Shown one piece after another: positions 1-5,933 of a DNA stretch of 5,992 bases. The position numbers and the translations under genes are program-made. The notes under the pieces were generated by a model, which saw nothing but the letters and a program-made list of their open reading frames with translations, had not been told where the DNA came from and ran no database searches. Each line of letters starts with the position of its first letter. Within the stretch, counting starts at the first letter, position 1. Source of the stretch: Chloroflexota bacterium (GTDB lineage: Bacteria; Chloroflexota; Anaerolineae; Anaerolineales; Villigracilaceae); NCBI GenBank assembly GCA_021796315.1, contig JAJYOH010000389.1, positions 1-5,992 on the forward strand. The letters run 5' to 3'.

Positions 1-10
1 ACAGTAAGTG

Positions 11-36
11 TTGACCTGATTTTATTTTGTTATGAT
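11..36 (+). promoter_or_regulatory. Candidate extended -10 promoter for the lipoprotein gene
   Basis: An extended -10 element, TGTTATGAT, lies at 28-36 (TG at 28-29, hexamer TATGAT at 31-36). A TTGACC hexamer at 11-16 resembles a -35 box, but the spacer would be only 14 bp, so the extended -10 probably matters more. Transcription would be expected to start near 43-44, which is the ATG at 44. This would make the mRNA leaderless, in line with the lack of a properly spaced Shine-Dalgarno sequence. The call comes from sequence pattern only. Confidence 0.35.
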
Positions 37-43
37 TGGGGTT

Positions 44-784
44 ATGACTCGTATACGCTTCACGCTCCTCATCTTGTTGCCATTCTTTATCGCAGCCTGT
101 CAACTTGCGACGAACACGCCTCTTTCCCCAACTGCGGGCGGCGGCTCTTCTCCAGAGTTGACTGCCATCCCCAGCCTTTCACCCGTCCCGCCAACGCCGA
201 CGGAGACTCTTGCTCCCGCGCCGCGCATTGTTGACGAGGAGTTTAACGGGAGTCTGCCGTATTGGTCGTTCATGCAAATTGATAACGGCCAGCCGTTTCC
301 GGGTCCGAGTGTGGAGGCGGGGTATCTCGTCTTCGACCTGACCGCGCCGAATCAATGGGTCTATGATTTTTACAACGTGGGAGATTATCAAAATGTCCGC
401 GTGGACGCGCAGGTCGAAGTCCGCGCGGGAGACGGCGCCTTGGGAATCGTCTGCCGCTATAACGAAAAGGATGGCTGGTATGAATTCAATATTTATTCCG
501 ACCAGACTTATATGTTGCTTTATGTCCAATGGTTGTCACAGGGTGTTGCACACTACACACCGTTGTATCATGGTGAGTCCGAAAAAATCAAAAGCGGCGC
601 AAATGAGATCGGGTTGTTGTGCGAGGATAATCTGCTCACGCCGTTCATCAATGGCGTGCAAATGAGAAAATGGGATGAAAAGAAATTTGGATTGACCGGC
701 GGCAAGATCGGGATTTCTGCTTCATCTTTTGATAACGTCCCGTTCACGAGCGCCTACAATTGGGTGAAAGTAAGCGAGCCGTAG
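44..784 (+). CDS. Lipoprotein with a jelly-roll (LamG/DUF1080-like) exported domain
   Basis: This is a predicted exported lipoprotein of 246 residues, counted from the ATG at 44. An in-frame ATG at 32 would add MIGV but has no ribosome binding site and lies inside the candidate -10 box, so 44 is preferred. The signal peptide begins MTRIR, continues with a hydrophobic core and ends in the lipobox I-A-A-C, with the lipidated Cys at 19. A Pro/Thr/Ser/Gly-rich linker follows to about residue 60. Residues 61-246 look like a concanavalin-type beta sandwich: a DEEFNG start, then GIVCRYNEKDGWYEF near 134-148, FINGVQ near 201-206 and GGKIGISASSFDNV near 219-231. Two further Cys residues (137 and 193) sit at positions often seen in this fold and could pair. 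Such modules usually bind glycans or act as surface scaffolds; no catalytic residues can be recognised, so the ligand is unknown. No terminator is visible before dnaK. Lipoprotein call strong; fold call moderate. Confidence 0.85.
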   Translation: MTRIRFTLLILLPFFIAACQLATNTPLSPTAGGGSSPELTAIPSLSPVPPTPTETLAPAPRIVDEEFNGSLPYWSFMQIDNGQPFPGPSVEAGYLVFDLTAPNQWVYDFYNVGDYQNVRVDAQVEVRAGDGALGIVCRYNEKDGWYEFNIYSDQTYMLLYVQWLSQGVAHYTPLYHGESEKIKSGANEIGLLCEDNLLTPFINGVQMRKWDEKKFGLTGGKIGISASSFDNVPFTSAYNWVKVSEP

Positions 785-808
785 ACTTCCTTTTATTGTT
801 TTTCTACG

Positions 809-846
809 CATCGTTAATATTCTTCTTGCATTCATCGTGTATTCTT
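809..846 (+). repeat. Imperfect direct repeat upstream of dnaK
   Basis: The block CATCGT-TAA-TATTCTT (809-824) recurs as CATCGT-G-TATTCTT (833-846). The CATCGT parts are 24 bp apart and the TATTCTT parts 22 bp apart, close to two helical turns. The pair lies 28-65 bp upstream of the dnaK start, where the dnaK promoter should be, and either TATTCT could serve as a weak -10 box. A regulator site or promoter duplication is possible. No CIRCE-type element (TTAGCACTC with its inverted copy) is present here. Confidence 0.4.
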
Positions 847-873
847 TGAGCAATATCATGTAAGGAGTATCCT

Positions 874-2766
874 ATGGGTAAAATCATTGGCATTGACCTC
901 GGCACCACCAATTCAGTTGTCTCCGTCATGGAAGGCGGATCGGCGACTGTTATCTCCACCGCGGAAGGCGGACGGCTGTGCCCGTCGGTTGTGGCGTTCA
1001 ATAAAAATGGCGAGCGCCTCGTCGGGCAGACTGCCAAACGCCAGGCTGTGGTGAACTCTGAGAACACAATCTATTCCATCAAGCGTTTTATCGGACGCCA
1101 TTATGAAGAGACGGATGTGGAACGCAAAATGGTTTCGTACGAAGTTGTCCCCGGCAACGCGGACGACGTACGCGTCAAGATCCCGGTCACGAATCGTGAA
1201 TATAGTCCGCAGGAAATTTCTGCGATGGTGCTCGGCAAACTCAAGGCAGATGCCGAGGCTTATCTCGGCCAGCCTGTGACTCAAGCTGTCATCACCGTGC
1301 CCGCTTATTTTAACGATAGCCAGCGTCAGGCGACAAAAGACGCGGGCAAGATCGCGGGGCTGGAAGTGATGCGCATCATCAACGAGCCGACTGCGTCCGC
1401 ACTGGCATACGGCCTCGATAAAAAGAAAAATGAGACCATCCTGGTCTTCGACCTCGGCGGCGGTACGTTCGACGTATCCATCCTCGAAGTGGGCGAAGGC
1501 GTGATCGAAGTTAAATCCACCAACGGCGATACTCACCTCGGCGGCGATGACTGGGATCAGAAGATCGTCAATTGGGCGGCTGATGAGTTCAAACGGGAAC
1601 AGGGCGTCGACCTGCGCAATGATCGGCAGGCGTTACAGCGTCTGCGCGAGGCGGCGGAGAAAGCCAAGATCGAACTCTCGACCGTCATGGAAACTGAGAT
1701 CAATCTGCCTTACATCACTGCTGATGCAAGCGGCCCGAAACATTTACAGTTGAAATTGAGCCGCGCCAAGTTCGAGCAGATGACTGACGATTTGCTGGTT
1801 CGCTGCCGCAAGCCGTTCGAGGCTGCGCTCAAAGATGCAGGCATGGATGCCGGCAAATTGAACGAAGTGGTTTTGGTCGGTGGTTCGTCACGTATGCCGA
1901 TGGTTCAGGAACTGGTGCGCAAATTGACGAACGGCAAAGAGCCGAACAAAGGCGTCAATCCCGATGAAGTCGTCGCGGTTGGCGCGGCGATCCAGGGCGG
2001 CGTGCTTGGCGGCGAAGTCAAGGATATTCTATTGCTCGATGTGACTCCGCTATCTTTGGGCGTTGAGACGATGGGCAGTGTCATGACCGTGATGATCGAA
2101 CGCAACACAACCATCCCGGTGCGCAAGACCGAGACGTATTCAACCGCTGCCGATAATCAAACCGCCGTGGACATTCATGTCCTGCAAGGCGAACGTCCGA
2201 TGGCTGGAGACAACATGTCGCTCGGACGCTTCCGCCTCGACGGAATCCCACCGGCCCCGCGCGGCATCCCGCAAGTCGAAGTGACTTTCGATATCGATGC
2301 CAACGGAATTTTGCATGTGACCGCGAAGGATAAAGCCACAGGCAAGGAACAGAAGGTCACGATCACGGCTTCGACTAATTTGAACAAGCAGGATATCGAG
2401 CGCATGGTGCAGGAGTCCCGCCAGCATGAAGCCGAGGATAAGAAGCGCCGCGAGCTGATCGAAGCCAAGAACAACGCAGACAACATGGCTTATCAACTTG
2501 AAAAGACTCTGCGCGAATTGGGCGATAAAGTCCCGGCCAACGAGCGGACCAACATCGAGGCCAAGATCAACGACCTCAAGCAAGTGGCACAAACTGACGA
2601 TGTCAATAAAATCAAGAAAGCCACCGATGATGCGCAGAATGCTTTCCACGCTTTGAGCCAGCAATTGTATGCCCAGGGCCAGCCGCAAGGTCAGGCCCAG
2701 GGAAGCGGCCCATCCACACCGCCGCCAAGCGATGGCGATGTGATCGATGGTGAAGTAAAAGAATAA
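874..2766 (+). CDS. dnaK: Molecular chaperone DnaK (Hsp70)
   Basis: This is a complete Hsp70 chaperone of 630 residues, close to the 638 of E. coli DnaK. It binds unfolded hydrophobic segments in the cytosol and cycles with ATP, a J-protein and GrpE. The ATPase domain has phosphate-1 motif GIDLGTTNS (6-14), K70, [15 protein letters not shown] (139-153), E171 in INEPTA, phosphate-2 DLGGGTFD (193-200, with T198) and adenosine motif LVGGSSRMP (334-342). The interdomain linker [11 protein letters not shown] is at 386-396, followed by a canonical beta substrate-binding domain and helical lid. The tail is Gln/Gly/Pro-rich and ends [11 protein letters not shown]. The segment after IKRFIGR keeps the roughly 25-residue ATPase-domain insert that Bacillus-type DnaK lacks. 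The start is fixed by AAGGAG at 862-867, 6 nt upstream. No grpE, dnaJ or hrcA is adjacent and a terminator follows, so the gene is probably monocistronic and may be one of several dnaK paralogues. Confidence 0.98.
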   Translation: MGKIIGIDLGTTNSVVSVMEGGSATVISTAEGGRLCPSVVAFNKNGERLVGQTAKRQAVVNSENTIYSIKRFIGRHYEETDVERKMVSYEVVPGNADDVRVKIPVTNREYSPQEISAMVLGKLKADAEAYLGQPVTQAVITVPAYFNDSQRQATKDAGKIAGLEVMRIINEPTASALAYGLDKKKNETILVFDLGGGTFDVSILEVGEGVIEVKSTNGDTHLGGDDWDQKIVNWAADEFKREQGVDLRNDRQALQRLREAAEKAKIELSTVMETEINLPYITADASGPKHLQLKLSRAKFEQMTDDLLVRCRKPFEAALKDAGMDAGKLNEVVLVGGSSRMPMVQELVRKLTNGKEPNKGVNPDEVVAVGAAIQGGVLGGEVKDILLLDVTPLSLGVETMGSVMTVMIERNTTIPVRKTETYSTAADNQTAVDIHVLQGERPMAGDNMSLGRFRLDGIPPAPRGIPQVEVTFDIDANGILHVTAKDKATGKEQKVTITASTNLNKQDIERMVQESRQHEAEDKKRRELIEAKNNADNMAYQLEKTLRELGDKVPANERTNIEAKINDLKQVAQTDDVNKIKKATDDAQNAFHALSQQLYAQGQPQGQAQGSGPSTPPPSDGDVIDGEVKE

Positions 2767-2772
2767 AACATA

Positions 2773-2796
2773 CTTCGGCGACATGAGTCGCCGAAG
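2773..2796 (+). other. Perfect hairpin just after dnaK
   Basis: CTTCGGCGAC (2773-2782) and GTCGCCGAAG (2787-2796) form a perfect 10-bp stem around the loop ATGA. It begins 6 nt after the dnaK stop codon. No T run follows, so it is not a classical terminator. It may protect the 3' end of the dnaK mRNA or belong to a composite structure with the next two hairpins. Confidence 0.7.
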
Positions 2797-2797
2797 C

Positions 2798-2827
2798 AGG
2801 CGATGTGCGCTTGGGGCGCACTCGCCT
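2798..2827 (+). other. Second hairpin with one bulged base
   Basis: AGGCGA (2798-2803) pairs with TCGCCT (2822-2827), and GTGCGC (2805-2810) pairs with GCGCAC (2816-2821). T2804 is bulged and the loop is TTGGG. The 12-bp stem begins one base after the preceding hairpin. No T tract follows. Its left arm, extended by C2797 to CAGGCGA, is identical to part of the left arm of the downstream terminator (2840-2846), so it could also pair with the terminator's right arm at 2859-2865. Confidence 0.65.
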
Positions 2828-2836
2828 AGAAAACGC

Positions 2837-2872
2837 AAACAGGCGACCATGAAAGTGGTCGCCTGTTTTTTT
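2837..2872 (+). terminator. Intrinsic terminator of dnaK, shared with the convergent operon
   Basis: AAACAGGCGACCA (2837-2849) and TGGTCGCCTGTTT (2856-2868) form a perfect 13-bp stem with the 6-nt loop TGAAAG, and the T run spans 2866-2872. This is a textbook Rho-independent terminator for dnaK. On the opposite strand the same stem is followed by TTTGCGTTTTC, a poorer T tract. It may still terminate the minus-strand operon, whose stop codon (2873-2871) lies at the end of the T run. Confidence 0.92.
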
Positions 2873-3680
2873 ATTCAGTTCTGCTCTTTTTATGAACTTT
2901 TTCTTTTTGAGATTTTTGTTTCTTTCTATTATCGTACCAGCGCCAGAAAGCGGGGATCGCAATCGCTGAAACGAGAATGCCAATGATCCATGCCCAGTCC
3001 AAGGCTGCGATGCGCTGGAACATAGTCACCTTGATGTCGATATCAGCTTTATAAGTTTGTACTTCGCGCCAATAATCCTGTCCATCAAATTGAACCAGGC
3101 GATAGACGACGAGAGTCAATCTTTGTGTGCCGCTTTTCTTTGCGGTCACCAGCCATGACCAACGCGTAGTCTCGGTGTCGCTGACAAGTTGTTCGGGATT
3201 ATCGTGAATCGGTTTGATAATAAAAGCTGTCTCGTCATTGGCAATTAGCAATGCTTTCATGCGCGGCGTGATCTGGATGCTTGCGCTGGTCACTTGTCCC
3301 GGCTCGGTTACTTGCGTGCCCAAAGCTTCCGGGGACATCGTTGGATTCAACAGGAGTTCTATGGTTGTCGTCTGATCCAAATTCATGGATTCGGGTTTGT
3401 TGTAGGCGATGCTGGCAGCGATGGTTTGTTTCAAAATGGAATCGATCTGCGCCATCTGTTCATCGAGACTGAGCGCCCCGCTGCTTCCGGCGGTCGGAGC
3501 TGCGACTGTTGCTGTAGGAGGTAATGCCATTGTCGGCATTTTTGTGCTGGCAGGAACCGATGTTGGCGTCGACGGGATTGTCGGCGCTTCGGTGGCAGGC
3601 GCCTGTGTTGACATTGGGCCGCAAGCGGTGAGCAGGAAGATCGAGAAGGCCAACAGGAGAAATACTCGAAACAACTTCAT
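2871..3680 (-). CDS. Lipoprotein with a C-terminal transmembrane anchor, function unknown
   Basis: I do not recognise a named family for this 269-residue protein. The signal peptide ends in the lipobox L-T-A-C, with the lipidated Cys at 20. Residues 21-67 are a Pro/Thr/Ser/Ala-rich linker, 71-92 a probable amphipathic helix, and about 103-220 a likely beta-sandwich domain containing ITPRMKA, TETTRWSWLVTAKKSGTQRLTL and a DYWREVQTYKADIDIKV strand region. A hydrophobic segment at 227-246 is followed by a strongly basic tail (247-269). The middle domain would thus sit outside the membrane, held by a lipid at the N-terminus and a helix at the C-terminus. The arrangement of a short W-x-W strand, a Gly turn and a membrane helix recalls uncharacterised bacterial membrane-anchored beta-sandwich proteins, but this is from memory. 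The ATG overlaps the stop of the upstream gene (ATGA), and AAAGG lies about 7 nt upstream, so the two are translationally coupled. No catalytic motif is visible. Confidence 0.88.
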   Translation of the reverse strand: MKLFRVFLLLAFSIFLLTACGPMSTQAPATEAPTIPSTPTSVPASTKMPTMALPPTATVAAPTAGSSGALSLDEQMAQIDSILKQTIAASIAYNKPESMNLDQTTTIELLLNPTMSPEALGTQVTEPGQVTSASIQITPRMKALLIANDETAFIIKPIHDNPEQLVSDTETTRWSWLVTAKKSGTQRLTLVVYRLVQFDGQDYWREVQTYKADIDIKVTMFQRIAALDWAWIIGILVSAIAIPAFWRWYDNRKKQKSQKEKVHKKSRTE

Positions 3681-4333
3681 CGCTTTGCCTTTCCCTTTTT
3701 ACGTGTCGCTGGCAATTTGACTGGTTTAATGTTCTCTTCCAGGTTTACCCGGTAGGCGATGATTGCTTCAAAAATACTTCTATAAAACCACTCTTTCCAT
3801 GTTCCGGCCTGATTCGCCATTTGGTACGAAAGAAAAATAAGGACGGACACCAGGATCAGAAATGCCCAATCCATTGTGGTCGCAAACTGGATCCCTTCAC
3901 TCACAGCAATCAACACAAGCCCAAGGCTGAGATTTTGCAGCATTAGACAAAGCGCATTGTGCCTGTCGATTTCATTTGCGACATCGGGATTGTGAATGTA
4001 GAGATAGGCGCGCAGAATGGGCCAGTCCACGTCTTCAAATGCCAGGTTCCACTGGCTTTTATACTCTTCCTTGAATTCTCTTATTATCTCCTGGCTTGCC
4101 CGATCCTTTTTGAACAGTCGATGCCAGGCGGACCCGGCGCGATCCATTCCCACGCCGACAATGTATGCGATCAATGCCGGGCCCAGCAAAGGAACCAGGC
4201 CAATATCCTTTAATGTCATCCAGTCGAGCTTTATCAAATTCAGGACTCTTGCGAATTCGATGAAGGCAAACATGTAAAAAGCCCCTGGAAAAATGCGGGA
4301 AAAAATATCGTAGATTCCGAGTTGGATGTTCAT
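3677..4333 (-). CDS. Four-helix integral membrane protein, function unknown
   Basis: This 218-residue polytopic membrane protein is the first gene of the minus-strand operon; I cannot assign it to a named family. Hydrophobic segments lie near 15-34 (starting in the RIFPGAFYMFAF region), 45-63, 128-148 and 154-172. Charge distribution suggests that both termini and the long 64-127 loop are cytoplasmic. That loop is charged and contains the striking stretch ILRAYLYIHNPDVANEIDRH (106-125) just before the third helix. The C-terminus ends in the basic cluster RKKGKAKR. The start is well supported by GGAGG at 4345-4341, 7 nt before the ATG. Its TGA overlaps the next gene's ATG, so the two products are probably made together and may form a complex. 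No transporter, enzyme or channel signature is evident. Confidence 0.88.
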   Translation of the reverse strand: MNIQLGIYDIFSRIFPGAFYMFAFIEFARVLNLIKLDWMTLKDIGLVPLLGPALIAYIVGVGMDRAGSAWHRLFKKDRASQEIIREFKEEYKSQWNLAFEDVDWPILRAYLYIHNPDVANEIDRHNALCLMLQNLSLGLVLIAVSEGIQFATTMDWAFLILVSVLIFLSYQMANQAGTWKEWFYRSIFEAIIAYRVNLEENIKPVKLPATRKKGKAKR

Positions 4334-4340
4334 GGCCTAT

Positions 4341-4345
4341 CCTCC
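4341..4345 (-). promoter_or_regulatory. Strong ribosome binding site of the minus-strand operon
   Basis: GGAGG on the minus strand lies 7 nt before the ATG at 4333. It fixes the start of the four-helix membrane protein and contrasts with the divergent gene, which has no such site. Confidence 0.85.
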
Positions 4346-4411
4346 AATCGTGTTACCTTGTGCACTACCCGCCGCAAATTGATAGAACTGACTGTACTAA
4401 ATCCCATGCTT

Positions 4412-4417
4412 ATTATA
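4412..4417 (-). promoter_or_regulatory. Perfect -10 box (TATAAT) for the minus-strand operon
   Basis: The minus strand reads TATAAT from 4417 to 4412, giving a predicted transcription start near 4405 and a leader of about 70 nt. No good -35 hexamer is found 16-18 bp upstream. The box lies in the small palindrome CTTAT-T-ATAAG (4409-4419). The call rests on the hexamer and its correct placement before a well-defined gene start. Confidence 0.5.
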
Positions 4418-4450
4418 AGACTCTCCTGCCATCCCAGACCTAGTGAAAAT

Positions 4451-4467
4451 CGCCGAGTAATCCGGCG
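4451..4467. promoter_or_regulatory. Dyad in the divergent promoter region, possible operator
   Basis: CGCCG (4451-4455) and CGGCG (4463-4467) form an inverted repeat around a 7-bp centre. It lies directly upstream of the plus-strand TATAAT, in the -35/-10 spacer, and about 34 bp from the minus-strand -10 box. A repressor or activator could act on both promoters from here. Five-base arms are short, so chance is possible. Confidence 0.3.
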
Positions 4468-4468
4468 G

Positions 4469-4474
4469 TATAAT
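4469..4474 (+). promoter_or_regulatory. Perfect -10 box (TATAAT) placed for a leaderless mRNA
   Basis: TATAAT at 4469-4474 ends 6 nt before the ATG at 4481, so the usual transcription start would fall on the A of the start codon. No Shine-Dalgarno sequence exists between box and ATG. No clear -35 hexamer is seen. The placement supports both the promoter and the choice of 4481 as the gene start. Confidence 0.6.
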
Positions 4475-4480
4475 CTTTCC

Positions 4481-5857
4481 ATGTTTAAAAACTATATTTC
4501 GAAGCTCAAAAACATTAACCGTATTTGGTTACTCCCAATTGCGCTCGTGCTCGCGGCCATCATCTACTTCCTGCCGCCGGTTCATGACCGTCTTGCCTGG
4601 CGGATCAACGATGTGCGGACAGCCGTAATTTATTTCTTCAACCCGCCCGACCAGGCCGTATTCGTGCCCGCCCAACAATCCCAACAAAACGCGATCGAGA
4701 CCATTGTCCAGTCCACGATGCGGGCTTACTCCACGCAACAAGCCAACTCTGTGACGATGACGCCCGCCGCTTCATCCTCGATTTCAGGCGGGCCGACTCC
4801 CACACCGACTCCAACCTCCACGCCTCTTCCTGCGACCGTTTCTCTCCCAGGCGTTAAATATGAAGACCAATTCAATCGCTGGAATTATTGCGGCCCGGCC
4901 AACTTCTCGATGGCGCTGACCTTCTGGGGTTGGACTGGCAATCGTGATGTGGTTGGCAAAGCCGTCATGCCGGGCAACACGGGCAGTGATGGTCTGCCTG
5001 CCAATAGAGACAAGAATGTCATGCCGTATGAATTTCAGGATTTCATATCCGCCAATGTGCCGGATATGACATCCGTGTTACGTTATGGCGGCGACATCGA
5101 TGTGTTGAAACGCCTTATTGCTGGCGGCTTCCCGGTTGTGGCTGAAAAGGGTTATTACGAAAAAGATTACACCGGCAAACTTAGCTGGATGGGACATTAT
5201 CAATTTATCACCGGTTATAACGATAACGATAAAACGCTTCTGGTTCAGGATACATATCTCGACGGCCCGAATTTCAAAGTCCCGTACGATACTTTTATGA
5301 CGGGTTGGCGAAGTTTCGATTATGTCTTTGTAGTGGTGTATCCGGCCAGCCGCGATGCGGATGTGAAGTCCCTGCTCGGCCCGTACGCGGATGAAACTTG
5401 GGCGACGAAACACGCCCTCGAAACGGCGACCGCTGAAAGTCAGAGTTTGAGCGGTATTGATCAATTCTTTGCGTGGTTCAACATCGGCACCAGCCATGTT
5501 GACCTGCTGGAATATGCCGATGCCGCGTCCGCTTACGATCAGGCCTTCCAGCTATATGCAAACCTGAATGTAGATAACACCACGCGTCCGTATCGGATGA
5601 TGTGGTATCAGACCGGGCCGTATAAAGCATATTTTTATTCACAGCGCTATCAGGATGTGATCAACCTGGCGAACACAACCTTGAACAACACGATTGCCGA
5701 ACCTGTGTTGGAGGAGAGCTTATACTGGCGCGGCTACGCTGAAAATTACATCGGCGAGACACAAGCCGCCATCGACGATTTCCGCGCAGCGTTGAAGATC
5801 CACCCGAAATGGGACCCGGCGCTTCAGGCGCTGGCAACTCTGGGAGTCAAACCATGA
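4481..5857 (+). CDS. Membrane-anchored C39-family peptidase with C-terminal TPR-like repeats
   Basis: This is a predicted 458-residue cysteine peptidase displayed outside the cytoplasmic membrane. The N-terminus is short and basic, followed by one membrane helix (about 15-31), a conserved-looking juxtamembrane stretch (LPPVHDRLAWR, then NPPDQAVFVP) and a Pro/Thr linker (105-117). The peptidase_C39-like domain spans about 119-287. Its catalytic Cys is C137 in NYCGPANFSMAL, with Q130 a possible oxyanion residue, H239 in GHYQFITGY and D257 in VQDTY, so the triad appears intact. Residues 329-444 resemble two or three TPR helix pairs, the last containing YWRGYAENYIGETQAAIDDF and ALKIHP. Double-glycine peptidases of ABC exporters also use this fold, but no transporter domain is fused here, so substrate and role are unknown. 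The reading frame is open back to 4322, but that extension overlaps the divergent gene, crosses both promoters and lacks a protein-like composition. The start at 4481 sits just after TATAAT with no ribosome binding site. Confidence 0.93.
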   Translation: MFKNYISKLKNINRIWLLPIALVLAAIIYFLPPVHDRLAWRINDVRTAVIYFFNPPDQAVFVPAQQSQQNAIETIVQSTMRAYSTQQANSVTMTPAASSSISGGPTPTPTPTSTPLPATVSLPGVKYEDQFNRWNYCGPANFSMALTFWGWTGNRDVVGKAVMPGNTGSDGLPANRDKNVMPYEFQDFISANVPDMTSVLRYGGDIDVLKRLIAGGFPVVAEKGYYEKDYTGKLSWMGHYQFITGYNDNDKTLLVQDTYLDGPNFKVPYDTFMTGWRSFDYVFVVVYPASRDADVKSLLGPYADETWATKHALETATAESQSLSGIDQFFAWFNIGTSHVDLLEYADAASAYDQAFQLYANLNVDNTTRPYRMMWYQTGPYKAYFYSQRYQDVINLANTTLNNTIAEPVLEESLYWRGYAENYIGETQAAIDDFRAALKIHPKWDPALQALATLGVKP

Positions 5858-5863
5858 TAGTTC

Positions 5864-5904
5864 GGTGGTTTTGCAGTTTGATGGCTGGGTAGTTGGTTGG
5901 GTTG
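5864..5904 (+). other. G/T-rich intergenic stretch before the four-helix-bundle gene
   Basis: The plus strand is dominated by G and T and includes GGCTGGGTAGTTGGTTGGG (5883-5901). Four closely spaced G tracts (5883-5884, 5887-5889, 5895-5896, 5899-5901) could form a two-layer G-quadruplex. No terminator hairpin is found between the peptidase stop and the next gene, so read-through is possible. Confidence 0.4.
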
Positions 5905-5916
5905 ATACAAATAAAA

Positions 5917-5925
5917 AGGTGGAGG
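5917..5925 (+). promoter_or_regulatory. Very strong ribosome binding site
   Basis: AGGTGGAGG at 5917-5925 ends 8 nt before the ATG at 5934 and contains a full GGAGG core. It supports the short open frame at the window edge as a real gene start. Confidence 0.8.
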
Positions 5926-5933
5926 AAATTGCG

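Noticed and set aside
179..529. 116-codon minus-strand frame inside the first lipoprotein gene
   Set aside because: The plus-strand frame has a clear lipobox, linker and domain; the antisense frame shows no signal, motif or ribosome binding site.
785..873. A CIRCE element or dnaK operon partner upstream of dnaK
   Set aside because: I looked for TTAGCACTC with its inverted copy and for a short upstream gene. Neither is present; only the imperfect direct repeat is seen.
913..1536. A 207-codon open frame on the minus strand opposite the start of dnaK
   Set aside because: It is antisense to the highly conserved DnaK ATPase domain and its composition reflects complementary codons; it has no independent support.
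2140..2850. A 236-codon open frame on the minus strand opposite the end of dnaK
   Set aside because: It is the well-known antisense shadow of Hsp70 genes, which has been wrongly annotated elsewhere as an NAD-specific glutamate dehydrogenase. It follows dnaK codon structure and runs through the hairpin cluster and terminator.
2783..2986. 67-codon plus-strand frame beginning inside the first hairpin after dnaK
   Set aside because: It reads through two hairpins, the terminator and the antisense of the convergent gene, and its composition is not protein-like.
4322..4480. 53-codon N-terminal extension of the C39 peptidase reading frame
   Set aside because: It would overlap the divergent gene's start, include both promoters and place an unrelated Arg-rich stretch before a good membrane-anchor N-terminus. 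TATAAT just before 4481 supports the shorter protein.
5854..5892. 12-codon frame starting with an ATGA overlap at the end of the peptidase gene
   Set aside because: It is too short and has no recognisable content; the ATGA is likely to be chance, since the next real start is at 5934 with a strong ribosome binding site.
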